A stretch of 64,000 nt of DNA from Physcomitrium patens (lineage: Eukaryota; Streptophyta; Bryopsida; Funariales; Funariaceae), in assembly GCF_000002425.4 (NCBI RefSeq), contig NC_037256.1, positions 16,588,830-16,652,829 on the forward strand, in the 5' to 3' direction. Below are positions 25,983 to 36,299 of the stretch, one piece after another. Positions within the stretch are counted from its first letter, which is position 1. Every line of letters starts with the position of its first letter. The position numbers and the translations under genes were made by a program. The notes beneath the pieces are model-generated. The model saw nothing but the letters and a program-made list of their open reading frames with translations, was not told the origin of the DNA and searched no databases.

Positions 25983-26211
25983 TTAAAATGACCCACCCAT
26001 TTACTAAATCAACCCATCCTATGGTGGAGAGTAATGGAGAATGAGGGGGGGGTGGGAATAAAGAAGGCTAAAAATAGAAGGTGTAGGGGCTGGGAACAAA
26101 GGGGACAAAGATGAATTCCATGATTGTATGATGGTTTTGGGAGATAATCCATTTTCCTTATGATGGTTACAATAGAGTGGGTTGATTTAGTAAATGGGTG
26201 GGTCATTTTAA
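25983..26211. mobile_element. MITE-like element with 34-bp perfect TIRs
   Basis: The left arm 25983-26016 (TTAAAATGACCCACCC...) is exactly repeated in inverted orientation at 26178-26211. The arms enclose about 160 bp that encodes nothing and holds a G-rich run. The arms continue imperfectly for about 10 bp more. The outermost TTAA is palindromic, so it could be part of the arm or a TTAA target duplication; TA is also possible. The size (229 bp) and structure suit a nonautonomous DNA transposon. The superfamily is not determined. It sits about 440 bp upstream of the TM9SF start codon. Confidence 0.8.
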
Positions 26212-26654
26212 CATTTCTCTATATATATTTTGAACTTGTGATATATTCTATGTAGAATCCATGATCAAGGCAATTGGTCAACACAGCGAGGGCCCAAGAA
26301 GAATCCCGAAAGCGACGACACTTCGATTGACACCTATATGGCCACCTCGATGCCCCTCCGCCCCGCGAGGCTGTGCTCACGGCTTGTGAGCAGCAGCTCA
26401 GTCAGGGAGGGGCCGTGCATCTTCTGCCCCCTTGCTTCGTGGTCTTGTGGTACCACCCTTGTATGTGTGCGTGCCTCCTCCCTCCCCGCATTGCCTCTCT
26501 CTCCCTCTGTTCTTGGGCTTTTTGCTGTTGTTATTGTTGTTGGGTTGTGGAACTGGCTCGTATCATGGTGCGAGGCGGTGGAGAATCGGCTATGGTGTCG
26601 TCTAGCCCTAACCGGGATGGCTTTGTGAAGCAGATCAGGGGAGGAGGAGGAGCC

Positions 26655-28640
26655 ATGGATCTGAAGGTGCGCGTTGGGGTTTTGTTAGTTTCATTTCTTG
26701 TAATGTTATTCCCTCCCGTGCAGGCGTTCTACTTGCCTGGGACTTACTTGCATCCGTACAAGAAAGGGGATAAGCTGGAGGTGAAGGTTAATTCTCTCAC
26801 TTCCATCGAGACGGAGCTGCCGTACTCGTATTACAGCCTTCCTTTCTGCAAGCCTCCGGAGGGTATTCAGAAAATGGCGGAGAATATTGGGGAGATGCTG
26901 ATGGGTGACCAGATTGAGAATTCCCCGTATAAGTTCCAGATGAAGGTGGACCAGAAGGATTTGCTGGCGTGCGTGGCGCCTCCCCTAACCGAGAATGACG
27001 TGAAGCATTTTAATCAGAGGATCGATGACCTCTACCAGGTGCACTTGATCTTGGATAACTTGCCTGTGACGAGGCTCACAACAGCAGCCAAGGAGCCGAA
27101 CAGTCAGTTGCGGTGGACTTGGTCACCAATTGGGTTCAAGTTTGATGACAAGCCGGAGCATTTCATTTACAACCACTTGGAGTTTAAGGTCTTGGTGCAC
27201 CCTTACGACAAGGACTCTGCATCGGGGGCAGTCTTAGGGACGGGGGAGGGTTTGGACACCATGCCTGCTGCGACGATGCAGAACTTGACTGGAACATACA
27301 TGGTGGTCGGATTTGAGGTCGCTCCTTGCAGCGTCGTCCGCGATGCAAAGGCCGCGAAAGAGCTGAAATACCAAGGGCTGCTCCCTGCCTCGGATTGCGA
27401 TCCCAATAAACCTCACCAGGTCATCAAGGTGGGGGAAGAGATCGTGTACTCATATGACGTCGTGTTTGAGGAAAGCAACATTCGCTGGCCGAGCAGGTGG
27501 GATGCATACCTGAAGATGGAGGGGGCGCGTGTGCACTGGTTCTCCATTTTGAACTCGCTGATGGTCATTTCGTTCCTTGCTGGAATCGTATTTGTGATTT
27601 TCCTGAGAACTGTGAGGAGGGATCTGACGAAATACGAGGATCTGGATAAGGAGGCTCAAGCGCAGATGAACGAGGAGCTATCAGGATGGAAGCTTGTCGT
27701 GGGTGACGTGTTCCGTGCACCCGAAAACCCACAATTGCTGTGCGTGGTAGTTGGGGATGGTGTCCAGATCCTGGGAATGGCCGTGGTGACAATTCTGTTC
27801 GCTGCGATGGGATTCATGTCCCCTGCCTCGCGAGGAATGCTGCTGACAGGCATGGTGCTGTTGTACATGTTTTTGGGCATCATTGCCGGGTACGTAGCTT
27901 CGCGAATGTGGTGCACCCTGAAGGGCGTGAGGGACGGGTGGAGACCGATAGCGTGGAAGACGGCGTGTTTCTTCCCCGGAATCGCATTCACAATTATGAC
28001 AGTGCTGAACTTCCTCTTGTGGTCACGTGACAGCACGGGTGCCATCCCCATCTCTCTATATTTTGTGCTGCTGTTGTTGTGGTTCACCATTTCGGTGCCG
28101 TTGACTCTGCTTGGAGGCTACCTGGGTGCGAAAGCGGAGCCGATCTCGTTCCCAGTGCGAACGAACCAGATCCCGCGAGAGATCCCACCGCAGCGGTATC
28201 CTTCATGGCTGCTGGTGCTTGGCGCGGGCACGTTGCCATTCGGGACCCTGTTCATCGAGCTGTTCTTCATCATGTCGAGCATCTGGATGGGACGCGTGTA
28301 TTACGTGTTCGGATTTCTATTTGTGGTATTGATCCTTCTGGTGATTGTGTGCGCGGAAGTGTCGGTGGTGCTGACGTACATGCACCTGTGCGTGGAGGAC
28401 CACAAGTGGTGGTGGAAGTCGTTCTTCGCATCGGGGTCGGTTTCGTTGTACGTGTTCCTGTACTCCATCAACTACCTGGTGTTCGACTTGCACAGCCTGG
28501 CTGGACCAGTGTCTGCGGCTCTGTACTTGGGGTACTCGCTGCTGATGGTGATCACGATCATGTTTGCGACGGGTACAGTGGGATTCCTGACGTCTTTCTA
28601 CTTCGTGCACTTCCTGTTCTCTTCGGTGAAGATCGATTAG
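26655..28640 (+). CDS. TM9SF/TMN: Transmembrane 9 superfamily (nonaspanin) protein
   Basis: A single uninterrupted frame of 661 aa. The start chosen is the ATG at 26655 (GAGCCATGG, good context), because it gives a signal peptide (MDLKVRVGVLLVSFLVMLF...) cut before FYLPGTY, the family's mature N-terminus. Two in-frame upstream ATGs (for example MVRGGGE) would add residues in front of the signal peptide. The luminal domain (about 25-290) carries LPYSYYSLPFCKP. The first membrane span follows WFSILNSLMVISFLAGIVFV, and eight further hydrophobic spans fill the C-terminal half, with GYLGAKAEPI and FPVRTNQIPREIP between them. The protein ends VKID, a KxD-type C-terminus known in plant EMP/TMN proteins for COPI binding and Golgi retention. 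Family members act in Golgi/endosomal membranes. It is intact, lacks introns, and is much more GC-rich than its surroundings. Confidence 0.96.
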   Translation: MDLKVRVGVLLVSFLVMLFPPVQAFYLPGTYLHPYKKGDKLEVKVNSLTSIETELPYSYYSLPFCKPPEGIQKMAENIGEMLMGDQIENSPYKFQMKVDQKDLLACVAPPLTENDVKHFNQRIDDLYQVHLILDNLPVTRLTTAAKEPNSQLRWTWSPIGFKFDDKPEHFIYNHLEFKVLVHPYDKDSASGAVLGTGEGLDTMPAATMQNLTGTYMVVGFEVAPCSVVRDAKAAKELKYQGLLPASDCDPNKPHQVIKVGEEIVYSYDVVFEESNIRWPSRWDAYLKMEGARVHWFSILNSLMVISFLAGIVFVIFLRTVRRDLTKYEDLDKEAQAQMNEELSGWKLVVGDVFRAPENPQLLCVVVGDGVQILGMAVVTILFAAMGFMSPASRGMLLTGMVLLYMFLGIIAGYVASRMWCTLKGVRDGWRPIAWKTACFFPGIAFTIMTVLNFLLWSRDSTGAIPISLYFVLLLLWFTISVPLTLLGGYLGAKAEPISFPVRTNQIPREIPPQRYPSWLLVLGAGTLPFGTLFIELFFIMSSIWMGRVYYVFGFLFVVLILLVIVCAEVSVVLTYMHLCVEDHKWWWKSFFASGSVSLYVFLYSINYLVFDLHSLAGPVSAALYLGYSLLMVITIMFATGTVGFLTSFYFVHFLFSSVKID

Positions 28641-29410
28641 AGGATGTAGATGTCTCTTGCAGTCTAGGCTGTGATTGCGATTTGGGAGACTTCGCATGTA
28701 GGTTAGGATTAGTTCTTTTTTTAATATATTTTTGTGGAGCTTATCTTCATCCTAGTGTAGGATCAGGCAGGACTCCTTGTCAGAATTAGGAGTTGTTAGA
28801 ACAAGCAGAGAAAAGTGGGTGAACATTGTTCGTTGGCGTGATGTTTGAAGAGGTTAGCCGATGTATCAGTTAACATAAAGATAACTTCTCAATTTCATGC
28901 GAATGACTTGTCGCGCTGGCGTGATTTTGAAACGGTGGTTTAGGTCGTCGTCATACACATGCAAAGGAAAAGAGGGGGATGGTTCACTTCCACCTTGAGT
29001 ATTTAAGTTACCGAAATTCCTTCCCGTTGTGAGCTTAGCAGTCGTAACGTACAGATTTTCATGATTGCTACCTGTGAAAAAAATGACTGGTCGGGTCATC
29101 TCAAGAATCTGGTCCCGCAAGCCAAACACATCATCCGTCGCCACCTAAGTGTCGACAATACAGTGACTGCCAAAACTGAGTATGAAACCAGGTTGGTCAA
29201 ATTCAACAGACAATGTAGATAAATTGGGTGTAATAAAAATGAAACCAAAAATTGCACAAGATTACCATTGCAGTAAATCATACTTCAATGATGATTGAAG
29301 TCTATTACACACATTTCAATGGTGATTGAAGTCTATCACATATGCATATGCAAGAGAAATTAAAATGAAAGTTCCAAAATTCAGTTTTGCCCATATTAGC
29401 TGAAACAAAT
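28641..29410. other. 3' region of TM9SF gene and intergenic DNA
   Basis: The first 100-200 bases are probably the TM9SF 3' untranslated region. A tandem pair of about 30 bp lies at 29281-29340: TTCAATGATGATTGAAGTCT and TTCAATGGTGATTGAAGTCT, each preceded by a short inverted pair CTTCAAT/ATTGAAG or a variant of it. An open frame at 28866-29144 (minus) shows no known motif. Confidence 0.45.
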
Positions 29411-30130
29411 TTAAAAATTTGTCCACCTGCCGTTAGCAGCTATCACAGCTCTAATGCACTTATGAATGCTTCTATACAAGTTCTTACACTTATCCGGAGC
29501 AATTGAAGCCCAACAATCTTCGATACACTCCCATAATTCTAGCATTCATTTGGAAGTGTTTCATATCGGTTCAATTGATAGTTTAAAGTTGCCCACAAGT
29601 GTTTAAATGCATTCAAGTCTGGAAATTGTATCAGCCACTTCAAAAGAATAAATTGAGCCAACCATGCACACCCTTGGACATATGCTCAAAGTCATTATCA
29701 TGTTAAAAAATCAAACTTGTAGGATTTGAATCGTATGCATACATTGAATAAATCAATTCTCACTCTAAAATCTCTTTGTACATGTATTGATCTATTCTTC
29801 CTTCAATCCTCCTAATCATACTAGGGCCATTTGGAGTCAACCCCACATTATCACTTCCTCACCTTCAAACTTGATTGTTTGTTGCACCATTCCAACACTT
29901 GTACTTTGCCTATCACAAAACCAACACCAATTGCAAACATCAAAGCAAAAGCAATTGACTTTTGTTTCATTGAAGAATATTACATGATCATAATAAATGT
30001 CATTGTTATTGGATTGATCATGATTGTTTCATTGAAGAATAATACATGTATAGTCATAATTTACACAAAATATTCTTTATGTCTAGAGAGGTATAAATTA
30101 TCAATAAATGGAGATACTTGTTTATTTCCC
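29411..30130 (-). pseudogene. Tc1/mariner transposase, DD34E type, dead
   Basis: Minus-strand translation in shifting frames gives the Tc1 core in order. First is VIFFNETKVNCF (family FSDETK), then NWCW, then EGEEVIMWG (family SVMVWG), then DNDFEHMSKGVHGWL (family QDNDPKHTSK), then FPDLNAFKHLW (family SPDLNPIEHLW). It ends LELWECIEDCWASIAPDKCK ... IRAVIAANGRWTNF at 29411. Catalytic residues are altered: the first Asp is Asn and the Glu is Lys. At least four stops or frameshifts are present. The N-terminal DNA-binding part is not recognisable, and a duplicated segment (TTTCATTGAAGAATA, about 29968 and 30028) plus a T31 tract (30211-30241) lie at its 5' side. No terminal inverted repeats could be assigned. 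Confidence 0.82.
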
Positions 30131-30208
30131 AACATTCATTGCTATGTCTTTTTTTCCATAAAAGCCACATCAATGTAAATTCTTTATAAAATCAGGTTTT
30201 ACTTTGCA

Positions 30209-30242
<34 letters not shown>

Positions 30243-31105
30243 TTAATTATAATATTAAAAATAAAAAATAATATGACATTTTTTTTTTATATAAATTAGA
30301 GCAATGTGTTTTTACTTATAATTGGAGCATAATACTTTATAAATAGATATTTTTGCTTATAATATTCTAAAAACTTTCAAAGTTTCAAATGTTATTTGGA
30401 AGGTATATAATCTTTTTTTTGTTTATTTTTTTTTATTATTTTTATGATTATTGATTGCTTACATATATAATTAATTATATAATAATTCAACTTTTTTCTA
30501 AAGACCTGTTTTTATCTATATTATTGGACTATTTGTTGATGACAAAAATATATAAGATACTATTACTTTTTAAGATTAAAAAAATAGGCATATGAAAAAA
30601 TAATTTTATTTCTAATGTTTTCATGCAACTATTAAAAGATTATTTAAATAGAATACAAGCATTTTGTAATATACATATTATTAATGCCATATATATTATA
30701 TAACAAAGGATTTTTTACTTCATTATAATATCATAGTTTATTCTTTTCAAATTATCTATTTTTAGTAATTATAAGAATTTTAATTAATTAAGCTTATAGA
30801 ATGTTTTATTTAATAATTTAAAATATAGGTAATTTAAACCATAAGATGTTTATTTATAAAATAGCTTAAATTTACTTAAAACATGTTTGAAGTTTTTTTA
30901 GTTCTAATTATTTCTAATATAATGTTGATATTATAGAAACTTGTAATTATTTTAGTAAAAAGATAAGATTTTATGTGGATTATTGTGGATTTTTATAGCA
31001 AGAATTTATAACTAGATTGCAATAAGAATTTAAGTGTTAGAGAGAGTGATTGTGGATTTTGAATGGATTGCCAAAAAATTCTCTTCTTATGAGTTCTAAA
31101 ACCAA

Positions 31106-31143
<38 letters not shown>

Positions 31144-32412
31144 CTTTAGGAAGCTAAATAAAAAAAAATACAAGAATATTAGCTATGATAGAAATGAAGG
31201 TATGAGTGGTACCATCATACACATACATTTCAAATTACATATGTATGAGTTGCTAAAATGATTTGTCAATTTTATATAAAAAAAAGTTCTAAAAACTATG
31301 CTAGTCTATCCCTTGTGTTGTAAAACATAACTCAACCCAAACATGTTTACTTAAAGGAAAAGATTTGCATCAATACAAGATAATATAAGGTAAGTTTTTG
31401 GAAATCTTATAAAAAACTCTTTTGTCTCATACACAACTTAGTGAATCTTAAAAGGTACTTTAAAACTTGTCAATGAAATAAGATCATTCCATGACCCTTG
31501 TTGCTATGCAGCAGCTTTGCAGTGATTTCTTACCCATCTTCCAATTCTTTGTTTCATGGCTTAATGAACGTAGTGTAAAACGACTGGACAGCACTTATCA
31601 GCATCAACAAATTTCTGTTTATTTAAATATGTGTACGTGCTCACGTCTCTCGCTCTCTCTATATATGTACACTAAACATGGCTGCAGTTTCTTCTTCTAT
31701 GTCGAAGACGCCCCAGGGGTCGGTCACTGAGTGAGAAAGTATCACTTTTCGACTACTGGAAGAATAGAATAGATCAGATCAGATCAGTGGCTTAAGTTGT
31801 CTTTCACGGGATCCAGTGGACCCATGAAATTAAAGCCAGTCTGCTTACCAGCTGCGCAAATCCAATGTCTATATATGCAACATCATCGGCGACAGTTTCC
31901 ACAGCCCATTCTACAGGCTCATGAGGGAACAAGTTGAAGTGGATATCAGACAACGTTGCTGCAACTTGCTCAGAGACCGAATAAAACATGGCCGAATTCA
32001 GAAGCTACAGATGACTGCGAAGGATCACGAGTCCAGTTCTCCGGAAATTTGTTGGTGAAGAACGAGTATTGATGTTCAAAAAAAATGAAACTACGTCGTT
32101 TCGAGACATGATGCCACGAGAACGCAGCAGCAACCATGCATGTGCAGGTTTGGGGTCCGGAGTACAACCAAAATGCAGACCAATTGCCTCAGCATCGTTG
32201 ATACTTCATTTAAGATGTCAGAGAAACAGGTTAGTCCGCTCTAGACTCGGTGTCAGCTATATAGTTTGCACATGATCTGCCGAAATGGTGCACGCACCGA
32301 GTCCTGTAATCGTAAAAACTACGTAGGTGTACAAACATCACGACAGGCCAGCTCGTTTCGACAGGAGTACTCTTGTGAGGACTCTTAACGGATCCCATCG
32401 TGCTCGAATGAG
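30131..32412. other. Intergenic DNA; AT-rich to 31.5 kb, gene-like after
   Basis: A 31-nt poly-T run is at 30211-30241 and a TA repeat at about 31106-31138. From 31.5 kb the composition becomes gene-like. One candidate exon on the minus strand (31989-31836) reads from ATG as MFYSVSEQVAATLSDI and ends at a strong donor CTG/GTAAGC, but no following exon or family match was found, so it is not called as a gene. Part of this stretch is probably the AP2/ERF 3' untranslated region. Confidence 0.4.
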
Positions 32413-33339
32413 CTAAATTGACATATTGAAGTCTGAGATGATATAGCTGCTTGGGCACTGTCCCCAGAACAGCCCATCTTCCAATGATAGGTAGAAGTCT
32501 AGAGGTGGCATGGCAAGAGCTGCATCCAGCTCCACCAGGGATTCGACGCTGGATGACGAGGTGCTGCTGCTTGATGCAACGGCTGGGGCAGCGACTGCAG
32601 CAGTCGGCTCCTGGTTGCTCTTGGATAAAAGGGACATGACCTTGCGAGCCGCCGCTTTAGCTTCTCGCTGAACGAACATCTTGATCTCCTCAGAATGCCC
32701 GGGGACATCGAGCCTCAACTTTGAAGGCAACGAAGGGAATGTTCCGTTAAGTTCTGGAAAGTTGAACTTGGTCTTCTTGTTGGTGTAGAAGACCCCTGCA
32801 TCATATGCTGCGGCTGCTTCAGTGTCAGTGTTATAAGTCCCCAGCCAAATGGTTTTCTTCCACTTGGAGGGCCTAATCTCCACGAGGTATCCGCTCACGC
32901 CTTTGCGCTGTCGAACGCCCTTGTATCTTTGTGATCCAGTTTTGGAGCCGTTAGGAGGTCTGCCCCTTTGAGGCAAAGGCTTGATGTATGGCGAGGAAGT
33001 AACTCCTAGCGGTGAATCGGAGTTGGGTACGGTCTCTACCTTAAATGGCTGCTCGTAAAGACTAGTGACCGAATCAACCTCAGCCATGGCAATTGTCCGT
33101 GAGAGTACAGGTGGTTGGCAAAAATCCACCAAATTCCAAAGATCACCGGAAAATGATGCTGGGATTTCCACAGGTTTCACGTCGTGGGTTATAGGGAAGT
33201 AGCAATTATAGCACCTACCGGTGTGCTCCGACTGGATGCCAGATCCGCATACGCATTGAGCCCATCCTTGAGGTCCACTGCGCTGCAGAAGCTGGGTGTC
33301 GACGTCTCGGAAGTGGGCATACTCCCCCAAGTCAGGCAT
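32413..33339 (-). CDS. AP2/ERF-domain transcription factor
   Basis: A 308-aa intronless frame starting at a true ATG. The single AP2/ERF domain is at residues 139-195: YKGVRQRKGVSGYLVEIRPS, then the strand-3 and helix part IWLGTYNTDTEAAAAYDAGV and FNFPEL. It is divergent. The usual WGKWAAEIR is GVSGYLVEIR, so two conserved tryptophans are absent, while the YxGVRQR, EIR, WLGT and AAxAYD landmarks remain. A basic stretch (KTGSQRYK) precedes the domain. The N-terminus has a C29-x-C31 ... C43-x2-C46 cluster that could bind zinc. Residues 219-240 (EIKMFVQREAKAAARKVMS) look helical. The tail is Ser/Ala-rich, then acidic-hydrophobic (LDFYLSLEDGLFW), suggesting an activation segment. The subgroup could not be fixed; it probably acts as a nuclear DNA-binding regulator. 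Confidence 0.9.
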   Translation of the reverse strand: MPDLGEYAHFRDVDTQLLQRSGPQGWAQCVCGSGIQSEHTGRCYNCYFPITHDVKPVEIPASFSGDLWNLVDFCQPPVLSRTIAMAEVDSVTSLYEQPFKVETVPNSDSPLGVTSSPYIKPLPQRGRPPNGSKTGSQRYKGVRQRKGVSGYLVEIRPSKWKKTIWLGTYNTDTEAAAAYDAGVFYTNKKTKFNFPELNGTFPSLPSKLRLDVPGHSEEIKMFVQREAKAAARKVMSLLSKSNQEPTAAVAAPAVASSSSTSSSSVESLVELDAALAMPPLDFYLSLEDGLFWGQCPSSYIISDFNMSI

Positions 33340-34417
33340 ATTTACCGCGCAATGATATTGCAGACACAGAAAGCGTGTCCAATTTCACTCTGGTCAAGAT
33401 ATTGCCTTTGAGTATGAGAACAGGCTCTACGGATCTGAAGACTGAAGGTTTGGGATGTTTAGAACAATCAGCTTGTCCGTAGAACTTCTGCATTCAACGC
33501 CACCACTCCATTCAGGGTCTGATGGTACTTGGAACCATCTCTCTCAGACATACTGTCAATCTCACTGCACAAAACGAAGATGCTAACAGGGTCAGAAAGA
33601 TATCCCACAAGAATCCAAGACTTATTTCTGAATCTAATGAATTTTGCAGATGAGGTAAGATTCCCAAAATGGGCTACAGACTGAGGTGCTACGATAACTT
33701 CTTCTTCGTGGGAGGGACACATTTGCCTTCTAATGGGACTGGCTACGTTTTACAGCTAGCAACACTAGGTTCAATTAGTGGAGAGGGAGGTGGAGCCAAA
33801 CCGTCAAAGGTCTAAAACCTTCACATTCCATAAACACACTCTAGGAATACCAGACTCTTCCCACACTTGAGACTTCGCTCTAGTCCTATGGGAGTTATGT
33901 ATCACGCCAATCTCAAACCACATCTTCGTTATTCTACACCATTAAAAACAACAAACAGCGCAGTAAGGTTCCAAATCCTCGCCTTCAAATTGGTGCAGGC
34001 ATTTAAATTCCGACATGCAGGCTTGGTGCATTTGCACATGAGGCGCTTGAAAAACCCGCTTGATAAGACGCCAAAGCTGCTGTTCGAGATTGTCCCGTTG
34101 ACCTCCACAAGCGTAGCTTCACTGAGACCTCAGATGTCAAAATTCGAGAACGCAATCCTCCACACTACATTCGCTCCTATCAACCTCCGCAAACAAGTTA
34201 CACTCCCTACGCCCACACACCCTTTCAAAGCAATACCTACCGCTCACCCCCTACTCTCAGATGCGCATGGGAATCTGTGAACAAAACGCACTCGTTCAGT
34301 TCGGCGTTGCGCAATGACGACTTTTCAACACGGCAACTGCTTGCGGTAAGCAGACCATCCGAGGGACCCGGAGGAGGAGGATGCCAAGCTCGAGAACCCC
34401 CGCAAAGATACAGCTAA
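33340..34417. promoter_or_regulatory. Upstream region of AP2/ERF gene
   Basis: About 1.1 kb of gene-like composition between the AP2/ERF start (minus) and a small plus-strand frame. It probably contains the AP2/ERF promoter and leader. Open frames here (33468-33722 minus, 33867-34280 plus) have no recognisable motif. A GTAAGC donor-like site at about 34346 has no partner that keeps a frame open. Confidence 0.35.
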
Positions 34418-34681
34418 ATGGCAATGCACGACGACGACTACGACTGTGCAGTAAGGCTGATGGAGCTTCTTCAGCTGGACGGATCAGGCAAGACTAGGCT
34501 CACGGAGAGACAGAAAGCGCAATTGCACTTGCAGCGAAGGAACTGTCTGTATTTTGATGCTTTGGGAGCTGCGGCTGAGCTTGGCTTGCTTTGGGTTTAT
34601 ATCCGCGTCAGCCATCGGCTTCAGTCAACCAGAGGGTCCCGGAGCTCCTCCGTGCCTGACGTGAGGGATCTCGGCCCCTGA
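34418..34681 (+). CDS. Small hypothetical protein, 87 aa
   Basis: An ATG-started frame reading MAMHDDDYDCAVRLMELLQL, then a charged helical segment (LTERQKAQLHLQRRNCLYF) and a hydrophobic run ALGAAAELGLLWVYI. The first 65 residues look like real protein (mixed charge, amphipathic helices), while the tail is Ser/Arg-rich and may be intron read-through. I do not recognise it. It could be exon 1 of a longer gene; a possible later piece, ending VYEPYNPESLE at 35151, is open but no splice link was established. Confidence 0.35.
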   Translation: MAMHDDDYDCAVRLMELLQLDGSGKTRLTERQKAQLHLQRRNCLYFDALGAAAELGLLWVYIRVSHRLQSTRGSRSSSVPDVRDLGP

Positions 34682-35349
34682 AGCCCTGGCTCGTTCTCTT
34701 TGGGGAAGACCCGCTCTTGCTTTGCTCCACCGCCTCCGTGGGGCCCATGTGCTGATTGCCCAATTGGCTACACCCGATCTCACGGTGAAGTGAAGAAAAA
34801 TTACCATTCGAACCAACGGAAAGAGTACTCTGAGTCCCCGTCTGCACCCTCGGCCTGGAGAGCTTTGTTCTTTTGGAAATCTTTCTGGGTCGAGTATCTT
34901 TCTTTTTAATTTGTAAAAAAAATTCAGTTTGAGTCGCACATTTGCTGCTGAACAGTGTGACTGTTTCTCTCAACGGGTTCAAATTTAATCCCTCACGCGT
35001 AGGAAAGCCTTTCCCAATCACATGCTCACCTACATGTTTCTTCCAGGAATCTTGCACTTTTCAATTGAGTTTTACCGTGTGGCCTGATATGGAAGCCGAG
35101 AGGAGGACAACCACCGTGTACGAACCTTACAATCCTGAGAGTTTGGAGTAATTGCAATCGCTCTCTTTCTTTCTTTTGTTTTGTTTTTTTTGTTTTTTGT
35201 CTTTTCAGCACTTGAAAACCTCTTTGCTGCTTAATGAATTACTTCATATATAATTTCAGTGAAGCTCCATGCTTCAACTTGAGGCTCTAACACTGGGCGA
35301 GTGACCTTTACCTTAGGAGAGAGAATTTAGTTCCACGAGATGGAGTCTC
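34682..35349. other. Intergenic, gene-like composition
   Basis: No gene recognised. The last open piece ends with a stop at 35149-35151, followed by a pyrimidine-rich tract (35160-35205) and then the left edge of a copia element. It might be the 3' part of the hypothetical gene upstream. Confidence 0.35.
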
Positions 35350-36011
35350 TGTTAGCAGCTGCTCTTATCCTTAGGGCTAGCACTCCTTCGATATTGTTCC
35401 AAACATGAGAATATTGTTCCCTAGTGATCCCAAGAGTTCCCATCACAGTACTTAGTTTATATGTTTCCTCTTTGATCAATGAACTTACAGTTCCCTCTAG
35501 TCAATGCACACAATGTTCTCATATGCACAATGCTTTGAACAACACCTTTGTATACTATGAAGAAAGCATCAATTGTGAATAGTAGTAAGATCCTTTCTTC
35601 TATGTGATAGAATATGTCCAATTTAGGATCTGACTTTGAAGTTACAATTAACAACATATGCTAGGATAGAGAGAGTAATTGCACTTCTTCTCCTCTATTG
35701 CACTACATTTTTAGTATGATGGCCTCTATTGCATTTATAATATGATGGCGTCTAGCTCACCACAAGGCATGTACACACTTTGAGAGTTGTATCACCTCAT
35801 CAACATGGAGAACTACAAAATGTGGGCCTTTTGTTTCAAAAATGTGGTTGAATGCAATGGTTTGTACAAGTAGTGTACCACCCTAGCCTCTCCACCACTC
35901 TCAATAGTTGAAAAAAAAAGGATAGGAGTAGGTCTTGAGTAACTTTAACAATAATATTAAGCACATCACTCTTGAATAATGAAATGATTATCTAATCCGT
36001 ATGAATGCTAG

Positions 36012-36299
36012 AGCACTAAAAAAACAAGCATGATGTCTATGGATGAATATTTGCTAGAAATAAAAGAAACAATTGACATCCTTAAGGATATTGGAGTTTT
36101 TTTTCTCAAACCAATTATGGTATGGTATATGATCTCCAATCTTCTTTTAGACTATGACATCACTAAGCAGATGATTTTAGGTAATAATAAACTACCAACC
36201 TACTCTACACTCCTTATGTACCTTCTTAATGAGGAACTATCAAAACATATTCAAAAGCTTATCTACAAAGAAACAAAAGCTCTTCTCTTCTATTGAAAT
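36012..36299 (+). pseudogene. gag: Copia gag (UBN2-type) fragment
   Basis: An open frame of 88 codons reads MSMDEYLLEIKETIDILKDI, then WYMISNLLLDYDITKQMILG, then LPTYSTLLMYLLNEELS. This is the standard copia Gag order (IKxIVDxL, ISNLPxxYD, LT/PTYxxLxxxLLNEE). Downstream the zinc-knuckle and protease region is decayed beyond secure reading. Confidence 0.75.

Noticed and set aside
28079..28789. 236-codon frame overlapping the TM9SF gene
   Set aside because: It is a shadow of the real TM9SF frame, which has full family similarity.
30211..30241. T31 tract as the tail of a retroposed gene or SINE on the minus strand
   Set aside because: No target duplication or retroposed body was found next to it; a plain homopolymer expansion is enough.
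34975..35010. GGTTCAAATTTAATCC as a tRNA T-arm
   Set aside because: The flanking sequence does not fold into acceptor, D and anticodon arms; no tRNA gene was recognised in the window.
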